Position numbers and translations under genes: made by a program. The notes under the pieces are model-generated. The model worked only from the letters and a program-made list of their open reading frames with translations. It did no database searches and was not told the origin of the DNA. Below are positions 1-8,326 of a DNA stretch of 64,000 nucleotides, one piece after another. Source of the DNA: Sphingomonas sp. BK235 (GTDB lineage: Bacteria; Pseudomonadota; Alphaproteobacteria; Sphingomonadales; Sphingomonadaceae); contig NZ_SLXN01000003.1 of assembly GCF_004345855.1 (NCBI RefSeq), positions 434,001 through 498,000 of the forward strand, in the 5' to 3' direction. Every line of letters begins with the position of its first letter. Position 1 is the first letter of the stretch.

Positions 1-1
1 G

Positions 2-487
2 AGCCTGTGCGAGCACGATCTCACCGGCACCGCCGAGGAGATCCTGGAGGCCGCCGATCGCGCCAATTGCATCGTCCACCTTCCCTATGACGTGGTGGTG
101 GCGAAGGAATTCCGCGCCAACCCGCCGGTGCGCACCGCGAACGTCCACGAGGTCGCCGACGACGAGATGATCCTCGACATCGGCCCGGCCGCGGTCGAGG
201 GGCTGGGCGACGTGCTCAAGACCTGCCGGACGCTGGTGTGGAACGGCCCGCTCGGCGCGTTCGAGACGCCGCCGTTCGACACCGCGACGGTGGCGCTGGC
301 GCGCACCGCGGCGGCGCTGACCAAGGAGGGCAGCCTGGTCTCGGTCGCGGGCGGCGGCGACACGGTCGCGGCGCTCAACCAGGCCGGGGTAGCCGAGCAG
401 TTCAGCTTCGTCTCGACCGCGGGCGGTGCCTTCCTCGAGTGGATGGAAGGCCGCGAGCTGCCGGGCGTGTCCGCGCTGCAGCGGTAG
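2..487 (+). CDS. pgk: Phosphoglycerate kinase, C-terminal part (5' end outside window)
   Basis: C-terminal 161 residues of phosphoglycerate kinase, the glycolytic enzyme that transfers phosphate between 1,3-bisphosphoglycerate and ADP in the cytosol. The reading frame is open from base 2, so the gene begins before the window. The C-terminal nucleotide-binding domain is recognisable: [11 protein letters not shown], then the GGGDTVAAL loop, and the family's terminal stretch [15 protein letters not shown] with the usual end a few residues after ELPGV. The part present looks intact. It is followed by a 190-bp gap holding a palindromic repeat and no further gene on this strand. Confidence 0.97.
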   Translation, partial: SLCEHDLTGTAEEILEAADRANCIVHLPYDVVVAKEFRANPPVRTANVHEVADDEMILDIGPAAVEGLGDVLKTCRTLVWNGPLGAFETPPFDTATVALARTAAALTKEGSLVSVAGGGDTVAALNQAGVAEQFSFVSTAGGAFLEWMEGRELPGVSALQR

Positions 488-578
488 CGAGGGTGAGGCG
501 AGGGTAGCGTCTCGCTCAGCCGTGCTCCTGCTGACGCGGGGGCGTAGAGTATAAATCCGCCACGTTTGAAGCACGAGC

Positions 579-655
579 GTGCTCCTGCGCACGCAGGAGC
601 CCAGTGCCACGCACGTTATCCTCGCGGCTCTGGGCTCCGGCGTTCGCCGGAGCAC
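579..655. repeat. Palindromic repeat, 77-bp class, copy 1
   Basis: Two 20-nt hairpins: GCTCCTGCG-CA-CGCAGGAGC at 581-600 and GCTCCGGCG-TT-CGCCGGAGC at 634-653, separated by about 33 nt. The outer ends (GTGCTCC and GGAGCAC) are also complementary, so the whole 77 bp is a larger dyad. Similar copies lie near 1222, 1360, 9396, 30998 and 40701. It lies between pgk and the convergent MaoC gene. Confidence 0.85.
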
Positions 656-677
656 GGCGATCGTCGGACGACTCCGC

Positions 678-1127
678 TCACCCCGCCGGCCGCGTCGCGA
701 TCAGCGCGTTGGACACCATCGTCAGCACCGCGACGTCGCGCTGGTTGAAGGCGGTGAGCCGGCTCTTGTAGATCCCCATCTCGGGACGTGAGCGCGAGAC
801 GCGCTTCTCCAGCACCTCGGTCTCGCAGCGCAGCGTGTCACCCGGATAGACCGGGGTGAGCCAGCGCAGTTCGTCGATGCCGGGCGAGCCCAGCCCGGCC
901 TGTTCGACCGCGCGAAGCTGCTCGACCAGCATCGCCATCACCATCGCGCAACTGTGCCAGCCGCTCGCCGAGAGCCGGCCGAAATGGGTCGCCGCCGCGG
1001 CCTCGTCGGAGAGGTGGAACGGCTGGGGATCGTATTTGCGCGCGAACTCGATCACCTCGTCGCGGGTGACGGCATAATGGCCGAAGCGCGCGGTGGCGCC
1101 GACCGCGATGTCCTCGAAATATTGCAT
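678..1127 (-). CDS. MaoC-family (R)-hydratase-like protein
   Basis: 149-residue hot-dog-fold protein of the MaoC dehydratase family, which usually hydrates enoyl-CoA thioesters in fatty-acid or polyester metabolism; the substrate here is unknown. The hydratase-2 signature is present: D33 and H38 in YDPQPFHLSDE (the family's catalytic Asp/His pair), SGWHSCAM at about residues 55-62, and VYPGDTL near 93. The frame runs open to 1301, but the ATG at 1127 has a good purine-rich ribosome site (gaggagag) just upstream and the family's usual N-terminus begins there; the upstream codons translate a repeat. It ends convergently with pgk, so it is probably a single-gene unit. Confidence 0.88.
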   Translation of the reverse strand: MQYFEDIAVGATARFGHYAVTRDEVIEFARKYDPQPFHLSDEAAAATHFGRLSASGWHSCAMVMAMLVEQLRAVEQAGLGSPGIDELRWLTPVYPGDTLRCETEVLEKRVSRSRPEMGIYKSRLTAFNQRDVAVLTMVSNALIATRPAG

Positions 1128-1221
1128 CGCGCCGCTCTCCTCTCGCGCGCCACTTCGCCATGATCGTCGCGGCGGATCAAGCCGGCGCGGCGCTTGAAGC
1201 CCGATCCATCCGAACCGAGTT

Positions 1222-1299
1222 GTGCTCCCGCGCACGCGGGAGTCCATAGCCACAGGCGGTCGCGTCGGTGGCCTTGGGCTGCGGCGTTCGCCGGAGCCC
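1222..1299. repeat. Palindromic repeat, 77-bp class, copy 2 (degenerate)
   Basis: Same plan as the copy at 579 but more diverged: GTGCTCCCGCG...CGCGGGAG at 1222-1242 and GGCTGCGGCGTTCGCCGGAGCC near 1278-1298. The left stem is G+C-substituted and the right stem carries a mismatch. It is only 60 bp from the next copy. Confidence 0.7.
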
Positions 1300-1359
1300 A
1301 TCGCCGCTTTAGACGAGGTGGCTCCGCCCTAGTGCCTGCTTCCTGCCCCCGGTCGAACC

Positions 1360-1436
1360 GTGCTCCGGCGAACGCCGGAGCCCAGCGCCGCAGGCGTGAC
1401 GCTCGGGGCGCTGGGCTCCTGCGTCCGCAGGAGCAC
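1360..1436. repeat. Palindromic repeat, 77-bp class, copy 3
   Basis: Hairpin GCTCCGGCG-AA-CGCCGGAGC at the left and GCTCCTGCG-TC-CGCAGGAGC at the right, that is, the two stem types in the opposite order to copy 1. This shows inversion of the whole element relative to copy 1. The length is again 77 bp with GTGCTCC/GGAGCAC ends. Confidence 0.85.
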
Positions 1437-1466
1437 CCGGCACGCTCACACCGGCTGGCTCACACC

Positions 1467-2795
1467 CTAGCGCCGCAGCACGCCGCGGAACGGCGCATCA
1501 TCGCCGTCCAGCCCAATGCCAGCGGGCAGGCCGAGCAGATCGCGCAGCAGCGGCGCCACGTCGGTGTTGTCGAAGGTCGGCAGCCGCTCGCCCGCCGCGA
1601 AGGCAGGCCCATTGGCAACGAACAGCGCGCGCATGTCGGGCGAGTCATTGTCATAGCCGTGCGCGCCGCGGTGCGTGGCCTCGTCGGTCGCGTTCTTGGC
1701 GAGGATCCAGCCGCCCTCCGCGCCGTCCTCGGCCAGGCAGAGAAAGGCTGGCACGCGCGCGTTGCGGCCGTAGCGGAAGCGCGGCGGCAGCGCCTCCTTG
1801 CGCCAGCAGGTCATGTGAGGGTGTGGGCGGAGCAGCGCCTCTGCCACCGCCGCCTCGCGTCCCGGCAGCGGCGCGACGGTCGCATAGGGGCCGCTCTCGA
1901 CCACCCGCGCGTCGGTCGGCGGGACGATCGAGTCGATCGCGATGCGTCGCTCGGGCGCGATCGGCGCCATGCCATGGTCGGAGACGATCACCAGGTTGGC
2001 GGGCTGGCCCAGCGCGGCGAGCCCGTCCACCAGTCGCCCCACGCTCGCGTCGGCCGCGGCGACCGCGGTCAAGGTGCGCCGGTCCGCCGGGCCATATTCG
2101 TGGCCGGCGGTGTCGACCTCGTCGAAGTAGAGCGTGACGAAGCGCGGCCGCGCCCCGGCCGGGCGCCGCAGCCAGTCGAGCACCGCGTCGACGCGCTGCC
2201 GGTCGCTCACCGCCTCATTATATTGCTGCCAGTCGTGCGGGCGGGCGCCGACATCCGCGTGCGGGTGGGCGGGATCGCGCGTGCCGCCCCAGGCGACGTT
2301 GGAGCCCGGCCAGAACATCGTCGCGGTCGGGATGCCGGCGCGCTCGGCGGTGACCCACAGCGGCTCGGCGGCGTTCCACCAGAAGGGATCGTCGCTCGCC
2401 ATGGTGAAGGTCTCGCCCGGCCGCGCCCTGTCCTCCATCCAGTTCGCGACGATCCCGTGGCGGTCCGGCACCAGGCCGGTGACGAGCGTCCAGTGATTGG
2501 GGAAGGTCTTGGATGGGAAGGACGGCCGCATCGCCGCGCTGACCCCGCCCGCCGCGAGCGCCGACAGCCGCGGCGTGACGCCGCGCTCCAGATAATCGGG
2601 GCGGAAGCCGTCGATCGAGACGAGGATCGTCACCGGGGCAGGGACGCTCGCCTCCGCCACGGTCGTCGCCGCACCCGCCGGAGCGGCGCGGGACGGGTCA
2701 GGCGCGGTCACGAGTGGCAGGGCCGGCGGCGTATGGGGGTAGGCGCAGCCGCCGAGGGTGAGGAGCGCGGCGGCGAGGAGCGGGCGTAGCGTCAT
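1467..2795 (-). CDS. Nucleotide pyrophosphatase/phosphodiesterase-family lipoprotein
   Basis: 442 residues, alkaline-phosphatase superfamily, ectonucleotide pyrophosphatase/phosphodiesterase (NPP) branch. These enzymes cleave nucleotide or phospholipid phosphodiesters outside the cytoplasm with two metal ions. The N-terminus is a lipoprotein signal with lipobox LGGC (C17). The active-site set is complete: D62 (SIDGF), nucleophile T97 in SKTFPNH, D228 and H232 in FDEVDTAGHEYG, D273-H274 in VSDHGM, and H379 in GAHGYDN. So it should be an active periplasmic or outer-membrane-anchored hydrolase. The substrate cannot be told from the sequence. It stands alone between the repeat pair and the outer-membrane protein gene at 2879. 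Confidence 0.9.
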   Translation of the reverse strand: MTLRPLLAAALLTLGGCAYPHTPPALPLVTAPDPSRAAPAGAATTVAEASVPAPVTILVSIDGFRPDYLERGVTPRLSALAAGGVSAAMRPSFPSKTFPNHWTLVTGLVPDRHGIVANWMEDRARPGETFTMASDDPFWWNAAEPLWVTAERAGIPTATMFWPGSNVAWGGTRDPAHPHADVGARPHDWQQYNEAVSDRQRVDAVLDWLRRPAGARPRFVTLYFDEVDTAGHEYGPADRRTLTAVAAADASVGRLVDGLAALGQPANLVIVSDHGMAPIAPERRIAIDSIVPPTDARVVESGPYATVAPLPGREAAVAEALLRPHPHMTCWRKEALPPRFRYGRNARVPAFLCLAEDGAEGGWILAKNATDEATHRGAHGYDNDSPDMRALFVANGPAFAAGERLPTFDNTDVAPLLRDLLGLPAGIGLDGDDAPFRGVLRR

Positions 2796-2878
2796 GGCGG
2801 GCGCTTACGCCGCTGCGATGACGGCGGAAAGTCTCGCGGCGGCGGAGGTCGCCGCCGCGAGACGATAGGCGTCGGCGG

Positions 2879-4534
2879 CTACAGACCGACCGCGAACTTG
2901 GCGAACAGCGTCCAGCTCACCGGCGAGTCGCCGTAGGCGGCGTCGAGCGCCGCGGGCTTGGCATAGGCCGCGACCGTGCCCCCGAGCGCGACCCCGAGCG
3001 GCCCGACGATCGGCAGCCGATAGGCATAGCCCGCCTCCGCCTTGGTGACGCGGAAACGCCGGTCGTGCAGCGGGTCGTCATGGTCGGGGAAGAGCTCGTC
3101 GTTGGCGACATTCTCCACCCGCGCGAACAATGCGTGGCGCGGCGTCAGCTCGTAGGTCGCCTCGGCGAGAAAGGCGTCGAGCACGTCACCCGGCTGGCGG
3201 TCCTTGCGCGACCAGGCCAGCGTCGTCGCCAGACCGGCGCGCGCGTAGCTCACGCTCGCGGTGGTGCGGTCCTCATCCTCGCCGGGGTGGAGCACCTCGG
3301 GCTCCTTGAGCCGTCCGTGGCTGACCTGCAGCGCGACATAGGGCGACGGCGTCCACGTCCCACGCACGCTCCACGAATCGAGTCGGATCGGATCGAAGCC
3401 CCAGCGCCGCTCGTCGGGCTCGCGGCCCTTGAACCACGACCCTTCCAGCTGGACCTTGGGCGCCGAGACACCCGCGGTGAGCACGCCATACGTGATATGG
3501 GTCGAGTCGAACCAATGGTGCGTGATCGGCGACATCGGCAGGTAGCGCGCCGAGCCGCGGTGCATGAAGGCGCTCGGACCCAGCGCGGGCTCGCCGACGG
3601 GGGCGGCGTAGACGAAGAGGCTGGTGTCGCCGCCGAGGCGATAGTCGACCCGCGCGGCCAGCTCCATGAAGAGATCGTGCGGGTGCTGGCGGTCGACGAG
3701 CGCGCGGCCGTTCGCGGTCTCGCCGGTGGCGAAGAGGTTGGGATAGCCGCGCGCGCCCATCGCGGGTTCCAGGCTACCCATCGCGCGCAACTGGAGGTGG
3801 ACGCGATCGCTCAGGTCGTTGTCGGCCATCACCATCGCCATCGACTGGACATAGGCGCCGTCGCCGCCGCGGCGCCCACCCTGATCGGTCGCCATCGCCC
3901 AGACATAGCCGTGCGTCATCAGCATCCAGTCGCCGGCGTGGAGCATCGCGCCGCGCATCGGCCCCTCGCCGGCGGGGTTGCGCGACGTGCCGCTGCCGGG
4001 CGTGTACCAGCCCGCGGCGGTGCCCATCGTCATCCCCGACATGGCGGACCCGCGCGGCGCGTGCGCCAGCGCCGCGTCGGACGCGTCGCGCCACGCCGCG
4101 GGGGCGGTGAGCGCGGGCATCGGGTGCGCCATGCTCGCGTGCGCGCCGGTCGTCATGTGCCCCATCGCGGCATGATCCATCGCGGCATGATCCATCGCGG
4201 GCGCGTCGGGCGCGGCCTGGCCGGTCGCAGCGCCGGGGGCGGTGCTCGTCGCGCGGGCTTGGCGCCCCGTCTCCTGGCGAGGCGGGGCGCCCTCGCGCGT
4301 GTCGGGTCCCGTAGCGGACGGTGGCGCCGCGGGACCGTCCCGCTCGCCCGACGGCGCGTGGTGGGGCACCGCGTGCGGGGCGGCGCGATGGTCGGGCGAT
4401 GTTGCACCGGCGCGATCGTCGGCGGCGTGGTCGGCGTGAGTCGCCTGGGTATCGTGGGCGCTATGTTGTGCCGACGCGAGCGTCGGGCACGTGGCCGCCG
4501 CCGCGGTAGCGGCGAGCAGGGCGTGGCGGAACAT
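2879..4534 (-). CDS. His/Met-rich outer-membrane beta-barrel protein, possibly metal (copper) related
   Basis: 551 residues. A signal peptide (about 1-22, ending LASAQ) is followed by a low-complexity region rich in His, Met, Ala and Pro (about 23-150) with repeated DHAAMDHAAM-type units. The remaining roughly 400 residues alternate polar and aromatic/hydrophobic residues and end in VGL, as expected of an outer-membrane beta-barrel; conserved-looking stretches include MLMTHGYVWAM and MSPITHHWFDSTHITYG. Proteins of this layout occur in copper-resistance clusters of related bacteria, but this is not classical CopB and no copA/copB lies next to it. The ATG has a GGAGAG ribosome site. It follows the 100-residue gene at 4586-4888 on the same strand (51-bp gap), probably as one operon. 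Confidence 0.65.
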   Translation of the reverse strand: MFRHALLAATAAAATCPTLASAQHSAHDTQATHADHAADDRAGATSPDHRAAPHAVPHHAPSGERDGPAAPPSATGPDTREGAPPRQETGRQARATSTAPGAATGQAAPDAPAMDHAAMDHAAMGHMTTGAHASMAHPMPALTAPAAWRDASDAALAHAPRGSAMSGMTMGTAAGWYTPGSGTSRNPAGEGPMRGAMLHAGDWMLMTHGYVWAMATDQGGRRGGDGAYVQSMAMVMADNDLSDRVHLQLRAMGSLEPAMGARGYPNLFATGETANGRALVDRQHPHDLFMELAARVDYRLGGDTSLFVYAAPVGEPALGPSAFMHRGSARYLPMSPITHHWFDSTHITYGVLTAGVSAPKVQLEGSWFKGREPDERRWGFDPIRLDSWSVRGTWTPSPYVALQVSHGRLKEPEVLHPGEDEDRTTASVSYARAGLATTLAWSRKDRQPGDVLDAFLAEATYELTPRHALFARVENVANDELFPDHDDPLHDRRFRVTKAEAGYAYRLPIVGPLGVALGGTVAAYAKPAALDAAYGDSPVSWTLFAKFAVGL

Positions 4535-4585
4535 GATGTCTCTCCGGGTAGCAGTCGTGACGGTCGGGGCGGAGGCCCCGGCAGG

Positions 4586-4888
4586 TCACGCCGCGCGCGG
4601 AGGGGGGGAGAGCGGGGCCAGCGCCGCCCCGGCGGTGCGCTCGTCGCGCATCGGTGCGCGCAGCCGCTCGGCCGGGTGCCACGGCGCCGCGACGACACCG
4701 CCGATCAGAAAGGCGGGCGGCACACAGCCGAGGCAATCGTGCGGCGCAACCACGGGCGCGGCGGGCGCGCGCCCGTGATGATGCATCGACGCCGCGGCGC
4801 TCACCGGTGCCGGCTCGTGGCAGGCCGGTGCCGCGCTCGCGGGCAGCGCGAGCAGCAGCGCGACGATCGAGAGCAGCAGCCGGATCAC
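4586..4888 (-). CDS. Small secreted His/Cys-containing protein
   Basis: 100 residues from a GTG start. The N-terminus is a clear signal peptide (about 1-20, ending ASAAP). The mature part carries MHHHG and the metal-ligand-like stretch HDCLGC (C-x-x-C), then one hydrophobic segment (AFLIGGVV). I do not recognise the family. The gene lies 51 bp upstream of the His/Met-rich outer-membrane protein on the same strand, and the shared His/Cys/Met bias suggests a joint role in periplasmic metal handling (inference). The ORF is short and the GTG start has no strong ribosome site, so the exact start is uncertain. Confidence 0.55.
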   Translation of the reverse strand: MIRLLLSIVALLLALPASAAPACHEPAPVSAAASMHHHGRAPAAPVVAPHDCLGCVPPAFLIGGVVAAPWHPAERLRAPMRDERTAGAALAPLSPPPRAA

Positions 4889-4963
4889 CCGCGCGCCTTA
4901 GCCGCTCGCCGCGCCGCGCGCCAGCCCGCGGGAACGTGCGGCGCGCTCGCGCTTTGTCGCGGC

Positions 4964-5215
4964 ATGCGTACCGTCCCTCTGTCCTTGCTCCCGCTGCTGC
5001 TCGCCGCCTGTGGCGGGGAGGGCGGCGGCAACCAGACGGCGCCGGCGCCGAGCCCCACCGGCCCCGCGCCCAAGACCCCGGTGATGGACATAACCCCCGT
5101 CCCCGGCAACGAGGCCGAGTGGATGGAACCGCGCGACGCCCCCGATGCGCCGCCGAGCGCGCCTTATGCCAATCTGCTCGATCAGCCGGTGGTGAAGGGC
5201 CCGCCCGCGCGATAG
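4964..5215 (+). CDS. Small lipoprotein, function unknown
   Basis: 83 residues. A short lipoprotein signal peptide ends in lipobox LAAC (C16), then a flexible Gly/Pro/Ala/Thr-rich linker, then an acidic tail. The family is unknown. The frame is open far upstream (to about 3065), but only because it shadows the outer-membrane protein gene on the other strand; the ATG at 4964 followed directly by a textbook lipoprotein signal marks the real start. It runs divergently from the small His/Cys protein, and its last 34 bases overlap the convergent membrane-protein gene at 5182-5550. Confidence 0.6.
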   Translation: MRTVPLSLLPLLLAACGGEGGGNQTAPAPSPTGPAPKTPVMDITPVPGNEAEWMEPRDAPDAPPSAPYANLLDQPVVKGPPAR

Positions 5216-5550
5216 CGCCACGCCAGCGCGAGGACCGCGGCGGCGAAGCCCACCTGTACCGGCACGGCGCCCGCGAAGGCGTCGAACCCCAGGATGAGCC
5301 AGGCATAAGCGTTGACCGTGACGTCAGCGACCATCAGCATCGCGGTCGTGACCAGCCCGGCGCGCCACCGCCATGCCAGCAGCGCGATCAGGCCGAGGTC
5401 GAGCGGCAGCAGCAGGTTCCAGAACAGGTTGAGCGGCGCCGGCCCGAAGGCATAGGGCCACCAGCCGTAGTGGATGACATCGACCGCATGGAAGGCCGCG
5501 CCGATCGCGAGCCCGCCCGCCACCAGCGCGACCGATCGCGGCGGCCTCAC
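5182..5550 (-). CDS. Small integral membrane protein, function unknown
   Basis: 122 residues with four predicted membrane segments (about 7-24, 38-58, 64-85, 92-111), a Trp/Tyr-rich periplasmic-type loop (HYGWWPYAFGP) and short polar loops. I do not recognise the family. It starts with GTG at 5550 overlapping the ychF stop (GTGA), so it is translationally coupled to ychF. Its 3' end overlaps the convergent small-lipoprotein gene by 34 bp. Confidence 0.6.
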   Translation of the reverse strand: MRPPRSVALVAGGLAIGAAFHAVDVIHYGWWPYAFGPAPLNLFWNLLLPLDLGLIALLAWRWRAGLVTTAMLMVADVTVNAYAWLILGFDAFAGAVPVQVGFAAAVLALAWRYRAGGPFTTG

Positions 5551-6647
5551 ACGTTGAAGCGGAACAGCATCACGTCGCCGTCATGGACGACATATTCCTT
5601 GCCCTCCTGGCGCAGCTTGCCCGCGTCGCGCGCGCCCGCCTCGCCGCCGCACGCGACATAATCGTCGAACGCGATCGTCTCGGCCCGGATGAAGCCGCGC
5701 TCGAAATCGGAGTGGATCGCGCCGGCCGCCTGCGGTGCCTTGGAGCCCGCCTCGATCGTCCAGGCGCGCGCCTCCTTCGGCCCGACGGTGAAGAAGGTGA
5801 GCAGGTGGAGCAATTCATAGCCGGCGCGGATCACGCGCGCGAGCCCGGTCTCCTCCAGCCCCAGCTCGGACAGGAACTCGCCGCGCTCGTCCGCGGGCAT
5901 GGTCGCGATCTCGGCCTCGATCGCGGCGGACACCACCACCGCCTGCGCGCCCTCCGCCGCCGCCTTGGCGAAGACGCGCGCGGAATAATCGTTGCCCGCC
6001 GACGCATGCTCCTCGTTGACGTTGCAGACGTAGAGCACCGGCTTGGCGGTGAGCAGCTGCGCCTGGTCGAGCACGCGCGCCTCCTCGGCGTCATTGGCCT
6101 CGGTCAGGCGCGCGGGCTTGCCGTCGCGCAGCAGGTCGAGCGCGCGGCCGAGCACGACCGCGGCGAGCTTGGCCTCCTTGTCGCCCTGCTGGCCCTTCTT
6201 GGCGAGATTGGGGACACGCTTCTCCAGGCTCTCCAGGTCGGAGAGCATCAGCTCGGTCTCGACCGTCTCGGCGTCGGCGATCGGATCGACGCGATTGTCG
6301 ACATGCTGGATGTCGTCATTCTCGAAGCAGCGCAGCACGTGGACGATCGCGTCCACCTCGCGGATGTTGCCGAGGAACTGGTTGCCCAGCCCCTCGCCCT
6401 TGCTGGCGCCGCGCACCAGCCCGGCGATGTCGACGAAGCCGAGCTGGGTCTCGATCACCTTGCCCGACTTGGCGATCTCGGCCAGCTTGGCGAGGCGCGG
6501 GTCGGGCACACCGACGTTGCCGACGTTCGGCTCGATCGTGCAGAACGGATAATTCGCGGCCTGCGCCGCGGCCGTCTCGGTCAGCGCGTTGAAGAGGGTG
6601 GACTTGCCGACGTTGGGCAGGCCCACGATGCCGCAGCGGAAACCCAT
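5547..6647 (-). CDS. ychF: Redox-regulated ATPase YchF (Obg-family)
   Basis: 366 residues, the usual length of YchF/OLA1, a cytosolic P-loop NTPase of the Obg family that prefers ATP and associates with ribosomes. The P-loop GLPNVGKST is at about residues 8-16, the switch region with DIAGLVRGASKGEGLGNQFL follows at about 73-92, and a coiled-coil insertion lies in the middle. The C-terminal TGS domain runs from about TFFTVG to the end, including the family stretches GAIHSDFERGFIRAE and GDVMLFRF. The downstream membrane-protein gene overlaps its stop by 4 nt. Upstream is a divergent TetR gene across 114 bp. Confidence 0.97.
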   Translation of the reverse strand: MGFRCGIVGLPNVGKSTLFNALTETAAAQAANYPFCTIEPNVGNVGVPDPRLAKLAEIAKSGKVIETQLGFVDIAGLVRGASKGEGLGNQFLGNIREVDAIVHVLRCFENDDIQHVDNRVDPIADAETVETELMLSDLESLEKRVPNLAKKGQQGDKEAKLAAVVLGRALDLLRDGKPARLTEANDAEEARVLDQAQLLTAKPVLYVCNVNEEHASAGNDYSARVFAKAAAEGAQAVVVSAAIEAEIATMPADERGEFLSELGLEETGLARVIRAGYELLHLLTFFTVGPKEARAWTIEAGSKAPQAAGAIHSDFERGFIRAETIAFDDYVACGGEAGARDAGKLRQEGKEYVVHDGDVMLFRFNV

Positions 6648-6761
6648 GGGAAGAACCTGTGTGATGGCGAAAGCGCGCCAGATAGGCGAGCCGCGCGCCG
6701 CTGGCTAGCTCCCGGCGCGGCGACGCTTCCCCCGCGCGACCGCAGCATCTAACAACGAGCC

Positions 6762-7343
6762 ATGACGGACGGGATCAGCGCGGCGCCGGGGCGGCCGATG
6801 CGGCGCGACGCGCAGGCGCGGCGCGACGCGTTGATCGCGGCGGCGCGCCAGTGTTTCGCGCGCTCCGGCTATCTCGTCCCGCTCGAGGACATTGCCGATG
6901 CCGCCGGCGTGGGGCGCGGCACCCTGTACCGCAATTTCAAGGATCGCATGGCGCTGGCGCTCGCGATCTTCGAGCAGGAGATCGAGCGGATGCGCGAGCG
7001 GCTCGATCCCGAGCTGCCGCTCGACGCCGCGCTGACTCATGTCGTGCTGGAGGGGGCGTCGGCGACCGCGCTCTTCACGCGGCTGGCGCTCGACATGCCG
7101 CTCGACGGTGCCGATCGCGCCGCCTTCGAGGGACTGCGCCGGCGGCTGGAGCTGCTGTTCGAGCCGATCGCGGCGCGCGCGCACCGCGACGGCCTGCTAG
7201 CCCCGGAACTCGGCGCGCGCGACCTGGTGCTGGCGATGCGGATGCTGAGCGGGCTGTTGCTCAAACATGGCGGCGAGGCGGAGCGGCGGCAGCAGCTCGG
7301 CGACGCGCTGCGACTGCTGCTGGTCGGGCTGCGACCGCGCTGA
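6762..7343 (+). CDS. TetR/AcrR-family transcriptional regulator
   Basis: 193 residues. The N-terminal TetR DNA-binding domain spans about residues 16-62, with recognition helix VGRGTLYRNFKDR. The C-terminal ligand-binding part is helical without a recognised ligand motif. The ATG at 6762 lies after a weak purine stretch. It is divergent from ychF, and the nearest genes give no obvious target. TetR regulators often repress efflux operons, and an emrAB-type operon with a palindromic operator but no adjacent regulator lies 2-7 kb downstream, so it is a candidate for that role (inference only). Confidence 0.88.
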   Translation: MTDGISAAPGRPMRRDAQARRDALIAAARQCFARSGYLVPLEDIADAAGVGRGTLYRNFKDRMALALAIFEQEIERMRERLDPELPLDAALTHVVLEGASATALFTRLALDMPLDGADRAAFEGLRRRLELLFEPIAARAHRDGLLAPELGARDLVLAMRMLSGLLLKHGGEAERRQQLGDALRLLLVGLRPR

Positions 7344-7357
7344 GGCGCGCGGCGCGC

Positions 7358-8050
7358 TCACGAGCCGGCGACGAGCTGCTGATCCTTCCAGCCCTCGTTG
7401 GTCAGCACCAGGACCGTCCGCCCCTTCTGATCGTCGGCGAGCTGTCGCGCGATCTCGGGGAAGGCGGCCGTGACCGCCGGGTCGCCGACCCAGGCGGGAC
7501 GATCCGCGACGTGGAAGCGGTAATGCACCTCGGACATCTTCTGGCCGAAGGCGTCGCCCGGCTCGGTGAAGTTGGTCACCTCGTCGACGATGGCGCGGCC
7601 GAGGCACAGGCTCTCGCCGCGGCTCGACGTCGCGCGGCGCACGGTGTCGGCCTGGGCGACCGCGACCCGTCCGGTGTCGCTCAGCGTGTAGGCGAGCGTC
7701 GGGACGCTGCGGGTCTCGCCAGCGAACCCAGTGGTTTCATGCACTTGCGTCCGTTCGCGTCGGAGCAGGCCGGCGTGGACCAGAGCGTCGAGCTGCCTGT
7801 TCGCCTCGCCCTTCGTGGCGCGCTCGTCGAGCCGGACGTAGCGCGGGAAGGGCGGTCTCGCAGACGCGCCGAAGGGGAACGGGTCCGCCCCATCGCCCTT
7901 CGGGATGTCGATGCACGGCGGCCTGGTCGCGATCGCCTCCGCGACCGCGCGCGCGAAATTGGATTTGTTGGCGACCTTGGGGTCCGAGCAGGCGGCGACC
8001 GCCTGCGCCAGCGCGCCGACCGCGGCAAGTCTCACGGCGTGTGTCGTCAT
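7358..8050 (-). CDS. Predicted lipoprotein, function unknown
   Basis: 230 residues. The frame is open to a TTG at 8134, but the ATG at 8050 has a gaggaag ribosome site and starts a lipoprotein signal ending in VAAC (C21). The mature part is soluble, with a segment rich in charged residues (LDERATKGEANRQLD, about 70-85) that could form a small helix-turn-helix-like fold, and a C-terminal part with many aromatic residues (VHYRFHVADRPAW). I do not recognise the family. It converges on the TetR gene (14-bp gap). Confidence 0.6.
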   Translation of the reverse strand: MTTHAVRLAAVGALAQAVAACSDPKVANKSNFARAVAEAIATRPPCIDIPKGDGADPFPFGASARPPFPRYVRLDERATKGEANRQLDALVHAGLLRRERTQVHETTGFAGETRSVPTLAYTLSDTGRVAVAQADTVRRATSSRGESLCLGRAIVDEVTNFTEPGDAFGQKMSEVHYRFHVADRPAWVGDPAVTAAFPEIARQLADDQKGRTVLVLTNEGWKDQQLVAGS

Positions 8051-8326
8051 CCCCGCTTCCTCGCTCGTGAATTTGACCATCATAGCGCGGCCGGCGGCGG
8101 GAACGGGGCGAACGGCAGGGACGAGTTTACTCAAAACGATCGCCGCGCAGCCAGAATGGTGAAACCCGGCGGCGCGCTCCGGTCCGGGCGGGACGCGTGG
8201 CTGCTATAAGGAAGACAGTACGCGGCGGATCGTGAGGCAATTGGGTTCCGGGTAATTGTCGACCGGTTCGTGCGCGCGGACAGACTATCGGCCGGTGGCA
8301 CGGCTGGAAAACAACGAGGCGCAGCG

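Larger units (their letters stand above)
1128..1466. other. 339-bp intergenic gap filled by two palindromic repeats
   Basis: The gap lies upstream of the MaoC gene and downstream of the phosphodiesterase gene, both on the minus strand. Most of it is taken by two 77-bp-class repeats placed head to tail (1222-1299 and 1360-1436). I see no convincing gene. The MaoC promoter should lie between about 1128 and 1220, but I cannot pick clear -35/-10 boxes. Confidence 0.6.

Noticed and set aside
1194..2789. Open frames beginning in repeat-derived words such as APAHAGVH or RHPELVSGS
   Set aside because: These are translations of the palindromic repeats running into antisense frames, not gene starts.
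3065..5215. Very long open frame on the plus strand opposite the outer-membrane protein gene
   Set aside because: High GC makes the opposite strand open; the translation is Arg/Gly/His-rich without domain features. Only its last 83 codons (a lipoprotein) look real.
6648..6761. Possible TetR operator between ychF and the TetR gene
   Set aside because: No clear inverted repeat is visible in the 114-bp gap.
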